From Paramuribaculum sp. (GTDB lineage: Bacteria > Bacteroidota > Bacteroidia > Bacteroidales > Muribaculaceae): DNA of 11,548 nucleotides. Location: assembly GCA_029058455.1 (NCBI GenBank), contig JAIDXU010000168.1:6803-18350 (forward strand), read 5' to 3'. The translations under genes were made by a program, and so were the position numbers. A model generated the notes under the pieces. That model saw nothing but the letters and a program-made list of their open reading frames with translations, did not search any database and was not told where the DNA came from. Position 1 is the first letter of the stretch; each line of letters begins with the position of its first letter. This document shows, in pieces, positions 7,914 through 11,548 of the stretch.

Positions 7914-10001
7914 TTATTCTTTAAGAGTTAACATTATACGGGTGCCGGCAGCAAGGGGCGAGCCGGGAGCAACCGACTGCGCGGCCACATGACCGAGACC
8001 TGTGAAGCTTACATTATAGCCCGCTTTTTCCATCGTGCTGACAGCCTCACGCAAACCGAGGCCTACCACATCGGGCACACCTTTCTCATGAACGGCGGGA
8101 GATGGGAGAAAACGGGTGCGGTCATTGCCGGTGACGGCACGGCCGAGCGAGGCGACATCATCACGGTTGAGCGCGGCATAAAACACCGGCTCGCGATCTT
8201 TGTCGGCCTGATCGGCTGCATCGGCGTGATAGTCCGACGAGTTGTTTAACATTCCGCGTGAGTAAAGTTTCAGCGCGATATTCTTGACAACCTGACCGCT
8301 TGTTGAGGCGGCGCCAAAAGCGTTCTGGCGGGGATTGCAGGTGAGAACGATGCATGAATAAACCGGATTTTCGGCAGGGAAGAATCCGCAGAAAGCCAGT
8401 CGTTTGCGCGAGTCATAACCGCCATGATCCGACACCATGTAACAGGTGCCTGTCTTGCCGGCTATACGTACTTTTTTGTCTTGCAACGAGCGGGCGGTGC
8501 CATGATTACCCCAAACCACTGCCGTGAGCATCTCCCTGAGCTTGGCGGCATTGGCGGGCGAACATACCTGCTGACGCACATATTCAACCGGCAGAGTCGA
8601 ATCGACCTCTTCCGAAATAAGGCCCGACACAAGACGCGGTTTTACAAACTTGCCGTCATTGGCGATAGCGTTATAGAGGGCGAGAGTGTAGAGCGGCGGA
8701 ATCTCGGAGTTATAGCCGAAACACTGACGGGATAGCGAAATGCGCCCGCCGCGGTCATTCTTGAGCTTGGCAAAGCTGGGAGGCACCTCACCTGCAATGC
8801 CCGTTCTCAGGGTATCGAGAAAACCTGTCTGCTTGATACGCTCATAGAATTTGCTCGGATCTTCACCATATTTCTTTGTGATAATCTTAGTCATACCGAT
8901 GTTTGAAGAGCGTTCGATTACTTCGCGCACCTTCATCGAGGCCACTCCGTGAGAGTCGGAAATGGCGCGGCCGCCGGCATAGGCATAACTTGAGCCGGTT
9001 GTGATCACCTCATCAAGATTTGATACGATGCCATCTTCGAGAGCTATCATCATCGAGAGAGTCTTAACCACGCTACCCGGCTCAAAGCGTCTCACCGCGC
9101 GGTTCATGCCCTCGATATAACGATTTCGCTTCTCATCTTTCTGAAGGTTGGAGATTGCCTTGATGTCGCCGGTCTTTACATCCATGAGCACCGCCACTCC
9201 CCACTCCGCATCGCAGTAGGTAAGCACGTTGTTAAGCTCATTCTCCAATATATCCTGAATCTTGATGTCGATTGTGGTGAGGAGATTGAAACCGTTTACA
9301 GCCGGCTTGTCTGTCCAGTTTACAATTCCTTTGGTGAGAGGTATTTTCTTCGCAACGCCCGGCACACCGTAGAGCAGGGTGTCAAGCGCCTTTTCCAGAC
9401 CCGAAATGCCATGAATCTCACTGCATGTCTCATGCTGACCCACCGAGCCGATAGAACGACGTGCCATATCCCCGTAGGGGGTGACGCGACGCAGCTTGGT
9501 CTCGACAGTGAGACCCGATTTTCCGGGACGGCGCTTGTAGAAATACGGGAATGTCTTGATGCGCTGCATGTCGGCATAGCTAATGTTGGCTATCATGGTG
9601 TAATAGCGGGGGCGCTTCTTGTAGTCGAGCGGTTTGAGAATATGAGTGCGCCACTCTTTAGCATCGCGTCGCGGGAAATATTTGGCAAGAGAATCGCAGA
9701 GAGGATCGATATATTTCTTCAGGGTATCGTCTCTGAAACCTTCGGCCAGATAGTCGATATGAAGTGTATAATATCTGAGATTGGTAGCGAGCACCGCACC
9801 GTCACACGCAAGAATATCTCCGCGCTCGGGATTGATGACCACCATTTCCGAAAGTTCCTTATTGGCTTTCTCATTCCACTTGTCGGCTGAAATCACCGTA
9901 TTGTCGACGAGGTGGTAGATAATGCCGCATACAGGTATCATCATCAGGAGGATGATAATTGAGTAGCAGAGCAGAATTTTGTTGCGATTTTCTTTTTTCA
10001 T
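7914..10001 (-). CDS. ftsI: septal peptidoglycan transpeptidase FtsI (PBP3-like, class B PBP) with C-terminal PASTA domain
   Basis: FtsI is the class B penicillin-binding protein that cross-links septal peptidoglycan. The 695-residue product has a short cytoplasmic tail, one membrane anchor at about 9-31 and a periplasmic remainder. The N-terminal PBP dimer domain contains the family motif around [15 protein letters not shown] (59-73). The transpeptidase domain has all three active-site motifs: SVVK (310-313, Ser310 the acylated serine), SSN (365-367) and KTGT (516-519). After a polar linker at about 590-640, residues 641-695 form a single PASTA domain (starts [13 protein letters not shown], ends with a typical beta strand). 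E. coli FtsI (588 residues) lacks PASTA; Bacteroidetes division PBPs commonly have one. A Spo VD-like label from automated pipelines would refer to the same family. It sits 75 bases after the ftsL-like gene, the widest gap in the cluster. Confidence 0.97.
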   Translation of the reverse strand: MKKENRNKILLCYSIIILLMMIPVCGIIYHLVDNTVISADKWNEKANKELSEMVVINPERGDILACDGAVLATNLRYYTLHIDYLAEGFRDDTLKKYIDPLCDSLAKYFPRRDAKEWRTHILKPLDYKKRPRYYTMIANISYADMQRIKTFPYFYKRRPGKSGLTVETKLRRVTPYGDMARRSIGSVGQHETCSEIHGISGLEKALDTLLYGVPGVAKKIPLTKGIVNWTDKPAVNGFNLLTTIDIKIQDILENELNNVLTYCDAEWGVAVLMDVKTGDIKAISNLQKDEKRNRYIEGMNRAVRRFEPGSVVKTLSMMIALEDGIVSNLDEVITTGSSYAYAGGRAISDSHGVASMKVREVIERSSNIGMTKIITKKYGEDPSKFYERIKQTGFLDTLRTGIAGEVPPSFAKLKNDRGGRISLSRQCFGYNSEIPPLYTLALYNAIANDGKFVKPRLVSGLISEEVDSTLPVEYVRQQVCSPANAAKLREMLTAVVWGNHGTARSLQDKKVRIAGKTGTCYMVSDHGGYDSRKRLAFCGFFPAENPVYSCIVLTCNPRQNAFGAASTSGQVVKNIALKLYSRGMLNNSSDYHADAADQADKDREPVFYAALNRDDVASLGRAVTGNDRTRFLPSPAVHEKGVPDVVGLGLREAVSTMEKAGYNVSFTGLGHVAAQSVAPGSPLAAGTRIMLTLKE

Positions 10002-10076
10002 AGACCGGCCGAAGAAAGAAGCAGATATTTACAAAGAGATGAGATAATAATCGGATTAAAGAGATTTGAGAAATTT

Positions 10077-10421
10077 TCAGTCGCGGGAGTTAACCTTGTA
10101 GGGAGGACGATCCTGAACCGTAAGTCCCAGACCGAGTGAGTCGACCATTTCCTGCATTCGCGATTCCCTGATTCGGCTCATAAAAGCCGACTTGGCTCTG
10201 ATTCGCTCGGTTTTAACCACTTCGAGTTCCGTGTTTAGAGCGCGTATTTCCTCCATTTTGGTCTGCGTATTATATTTGTTGGTGATATACATCATCACTA
10301 TCACCACCCCTGTGAATATAACTAACCAGTTGCGGGCGAAAAAACGGCTCGAAATCAGCTGTCCGTGAATCAGACGGCTGAAAAATTCGGATGACGGTGT
10401 GGATTGTTTGTTACTTGCCAT
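10077..10421 (-). CDS. ftsL: FtsL-like division protein (small bitopic membrane protein)
   Basis: This 114-residue protein sits between rsmH and ftsI, the position ftsL holds in dcw clusters across bacteria. It has a cytoplasmic N-terminus (1-30), one membrane segment at about 31-47 (NWLVIFTGVVIVMMYIT) and then a charged helical stretch at about 50-92 with hydrophobic residues spaced as in a coiled coil. It ends with a short conserved-looking tail (LGLGLTVQDRPPYKV, 96-110). FtsL and FtsB form coiled-coil complexes that recruit and activate FtsW-FtsI in the periplasm, and this topology fits that role. FtsL sequences diverge strongly, so the call rests on position, size and topology rather than catalytic motifs. 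The start lies 14 bases after the rsmH stop, without a Shine-Dalgarno. The C-terminal tail resembles that of the Bacteroidetes FtsL-related family as I remember it. Confidence 0.88.
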   Translation of the reverse strand: MASNKQSTPSSEFFSRLIHGQLISSRFFARNWLVIFTGVVIVMMYITNKYNTQTKMEEIRALNTELEVVKTERIRAKSAFMSRIRESRMQEMVDSLGLGLTVQDRPPYKVNSRD

Positions 10422-10435
10422 TTCAGGAGAGATTA

Positions 10436-11347
10436 TTACAGTTTTTCGGCTACTCTGAGTTTTGCAGACCGTGAGCGGGGATTATTTTCAATTTCCTCGT
10501 CGTCGGCCACAATCGGCTTGGAGGTGAGCATACGGAGCGGAGCGATGGTACGACCGTAGAAATCGGTCTTGCGCTCCCCTTCCAGATTGCCGGTGCGCAT
10601 AAAGTTTTTCACGAGTCTGTCCTCGAGTGAATGATAGGTTATCACGGCAAGCCGGCCACCCGGGCGAAGCAGTGCGAGCGCCTGGTTGAGCATCGAGGCG
10701 AGGGCATCAAGCTCGCCGTTGACCTCGATTCTGAGAGCCTGAAAAATCTGGGCCAGTTCTTTCTTCTCACGCGCGGGATTGATCATGGGGCGACACACCT
10801 CAAGCAGCTGTTCGACTGTAGTAACGGGATTACCCTCGGAACGACGTTTCACTATTGCGGCGGCAATTCTGCGCCCCTGTTTCAGCTCTCCGAGAAGTGT
10901 AAAAGCCCTTGCCAGCTCATCCTCGCTTCGTTGAGCGAGCAGATCAGCAGCCGAGTGACGGGCACGGCGATTCATGCGCATATCGAGGTTACCGCTCCAA
11001 CGAAACGAGAAACCCCTGTCGGGATCGTCGAAATGATGAAACGACACTCCGAGATCGGCCAGAACGCCGTCGACCGATTCCACACCGTAAAAGCGCATGA
11101 AATTGGCCATAAACCTGAAGTTGGAATAGACTATGGTAAACCTGTCGTCATTCATGGCTCCGGCCACCGCCTCATCATCCTGATCAAAACCATAAAGATG
11201 GCCGGCAGGTGAGAGGTGCTCTACAATGGCCCGCGAATGTCCGCCGCCGCCGTATGTGGCGTCGATATATATACCGTCAGGCTTGATGTCGAGGGCTTCG
11301 ACAGTCTGCGGAAGAAGTGCGGGAACATGATATGCCGGCTGTGTCAT
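10436..11347 (-). CDS. rsmH: 16S rRNA (cytosine(1402)-N(4))-methyltransferase RsmH (MraW)
   Basis: RsmH transfers a methyl group from S-adenosylmethionine to N4 of C1402 in 16S rRNA, in the ribosomal P site. The 303-residue product matches the usual 300-315. Motifs appear in the expected order: HVPALLPQTV near the N-terminus (7-16), the SAM-binding loop DATYGGGGHS (29-38), FDQDD (54-58), LADLGVSFHHFD (96-107), DRGFSFR (110-116), LDMRM (121-125), the insertion domain with FQALRIEVN (202-210), TYHSLEDR (237-244) and the C-terminal RSRSAKLR (291-298). It is the first gene of the cluster in this window and is preceded by a 201-base non-coding leader. In many bacteria mraZ lies directly upstream; here no frame within the last ~120 bases before the ATG encodes it. 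The start is the first ATG before HVPALLPQT, matching family N-termini. Confidence 0.98.
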   Translation of the reverse strand: MTQPAYHVPALLPQTVEALDIKPDGIYIDATYGGGGHSRAIVEHLSPAGHLYGFDQDDEAVAGAMNDDRFTIVYSNFRFMANFMRFYGVESVDGVLADLGVSFHHFDDPDRGFSFRWSGNLDMRMNRRARHSAADLLAQRSEDELARAFTLLGELKQGRRIAAAIVKRRSEGNPVTTVEQLLEVCRPMINPAREKKELAQIFQALRIEVNGELDALASMLNQALALLRPGGRLAVITYHSLEDRLVKNFMRTGNLEGERKTDFYGRTIAPLRMLTSKPIVADDEEIENNPRSRSAKLRVAEKL

Positions 11348-11406
11348 AGCTGTAGAGTGAGGTTGCGAAAAGGGGGTTTTACCAAGCGTGTTGTCCTATT
11401 GGGATT

Positions 11407-11435
11407 CACAAAACTTTGAGGGTGTAAAGTTAGTG
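11407..11435. repeat. inverted repeat over the -7 box of the candidate promoter
   Basis: The arms AAAGTT (11426-11431) and AACTTT (11412-11417) are exact reverse complements around an 8-base centre (11418-11425). Outside them, CAC (11407-11409) and GTG (11433-11435) also pair after a small asymmetric gap of one and two bases. One arm lies inside the predicted -7 element, so as DNA this could be an operator. It could equally be chance in AT-rich sequence. As RNA it is unlikely to matter, because half of it would lie upstream of the predicted start. Confidence 0.3.
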
Positions 11436-11458
11436 ATTTTTTGAGTAATGTTTGCAAA
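11425..11458 (-). promoter_or_regulatory. candidate Bacteroidetes-type promoter for the dcw operon
   Basis: On the minus strand, TTTG (11455-11458) is followed after 22 bases by TAACTTTA (11425-11432). The Bacteroidetes primary sigma factor consensus is TTTG at -33 and TAnnTTTG at -7, so the first box is exact and the second matches at every defined position except the last. The 22-base spacer is slightly long. Transcription would start roughly 70 bases before the rsmH ATG. No better pair was seen in 11348-11548, but mraZ or another gene further right could supply readthrough. This is inferred from consensus matching alone. Confidence 0.42.
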
Positions 11459-11485
11459 ATAAAACTGAAAAATTCTCAAAAAGTT

Positions 11486-11506
11486 ATTTTCACCCTAATT
11501 TTCACC
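11486..11506 (-). repeat. two direct repeats of GGTGAAAAT upstream of rsmH
   Basis: GGTGAAAAT occurs exactly twice on the minus strand (11498-11506, then 11486-11494), 12 bases start to start, separated by TAG. They lie about 30 bases upstream of the candidate -33 box. MraZ-type regulators of dcw operons bind short direct repeats (TGGGN in E. coli), and these are loosely similar (TGGTG and GGGTG). The link to MraZ or any other regulator is speculative. Confidence 0.3.
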
Positions 11507-11548
11507 ATTTCGGGGCAAAAGAGAGTGCCGCCGTCGTTTGCATTTGTA

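Noticed and set aside
9411..9890. A 159-codon open frame on the plus strand, antisense to ftsI
   Set aside because: It is a shadow of the intact PBP gene, with no recognisable motif.
10631..11212. A 193-codon open frame on the plus strand, antisense to rsmH
   Set aside because: The opposite strand carries every RsmH motif in order; this frame has no family features and no promoter or start context.
11476..11548. Possible C-terminal end of an upstream gene on the minus strand (23 codons to the TGA at 11476-11478)
   Set aside because: The short peptide does not resemble MraZ or anything I recognise, and the other frames are equally short, so there is no support for a gene.
1..11548. CRISPR array, tRNA or rRNA gene, insertion sequence, phage or defence gene
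   Set aside because: No regularly spaced repeats, cloverleaf-like sequences, transposase motifs or terminal inverted repeats were seen; the window is almost fully occupied by the nine cell-wall and division genes.

Overview
This window is a typical bacterial division and cell-wall (dcw) cluster. Nine consecutive genes lie on the minus strand and together fill almost the whole window. In transcription order (right to left) they are rsmH, an ftsL-like gene, ftsI, murE, mraY, murD, ftsW, murG and murC; murC runs off the left edge.

The organism is most likely a member of Bacteroidota, probably order Bacteroidales and possibly Muribaculaceae. Four things point there. FtsI is a penicillin-binding protein with one C-terminal PASTA domain. 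MraY, at 420 residues, carries an extra hydrophilic loop. murF is missing from the murE-mraY interval. No start codon is preceded by a good Shine-Dalgarno sequence, and the sequence upstream of rsmH resembles a Bacteroidetes -33 TTTG / -7 TAnnTTTG promoter. The family-level placement is only an impression from base composition and protein style.

Layout: positions 11348-11548 are a 201-base non-coding leader holding a candidate promoter, an inverted repeat over its -7 box and two GGTGAAAAT direct repeats. Then come rsmH (10436-11347), ftsL-like (10077-10421), ftsI (7914-10001), murE (6427-7884), mraY (5124-6386), murD (3681-5072), ftsW (2283-3611), murG (1132-2241) and murC (1-1135, lacking its 3' end). 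Gaps between genes are 14-75 bases, and murG and murC overlap by four bases (ATGA). I saw no convincing terminator between genes, so one long transcript is the simplest reading. No gap exceeds 300 bases.

The genes act together. MurC, MurD and MurE add L-Ala, D-Glu and (from the DNPR motif) meso-diaminopimelate to UDP-MurNAc in the cytoplasm. MraY loads the finished precursor on undecaprenyl phosphate and MurG adds GlcNAc to give lipid II. FtsW polymerises lipid II and FtsI cross-links it at the septum, with the FtsL-like protein as a divisome scaffold. RsmH methylates 16S rRNA. MurF must be encoded elsewhere. ftsQ, ftsA and ftsZ would be expected beyond the left edge, which I cannot see.

I found no new biological system here. 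All genes are intact, apart from the edge truncation of murC, and keep their family motifs. The findings are small regulatory-looking sequences in the gaps and lineage-specific features of known proteins.
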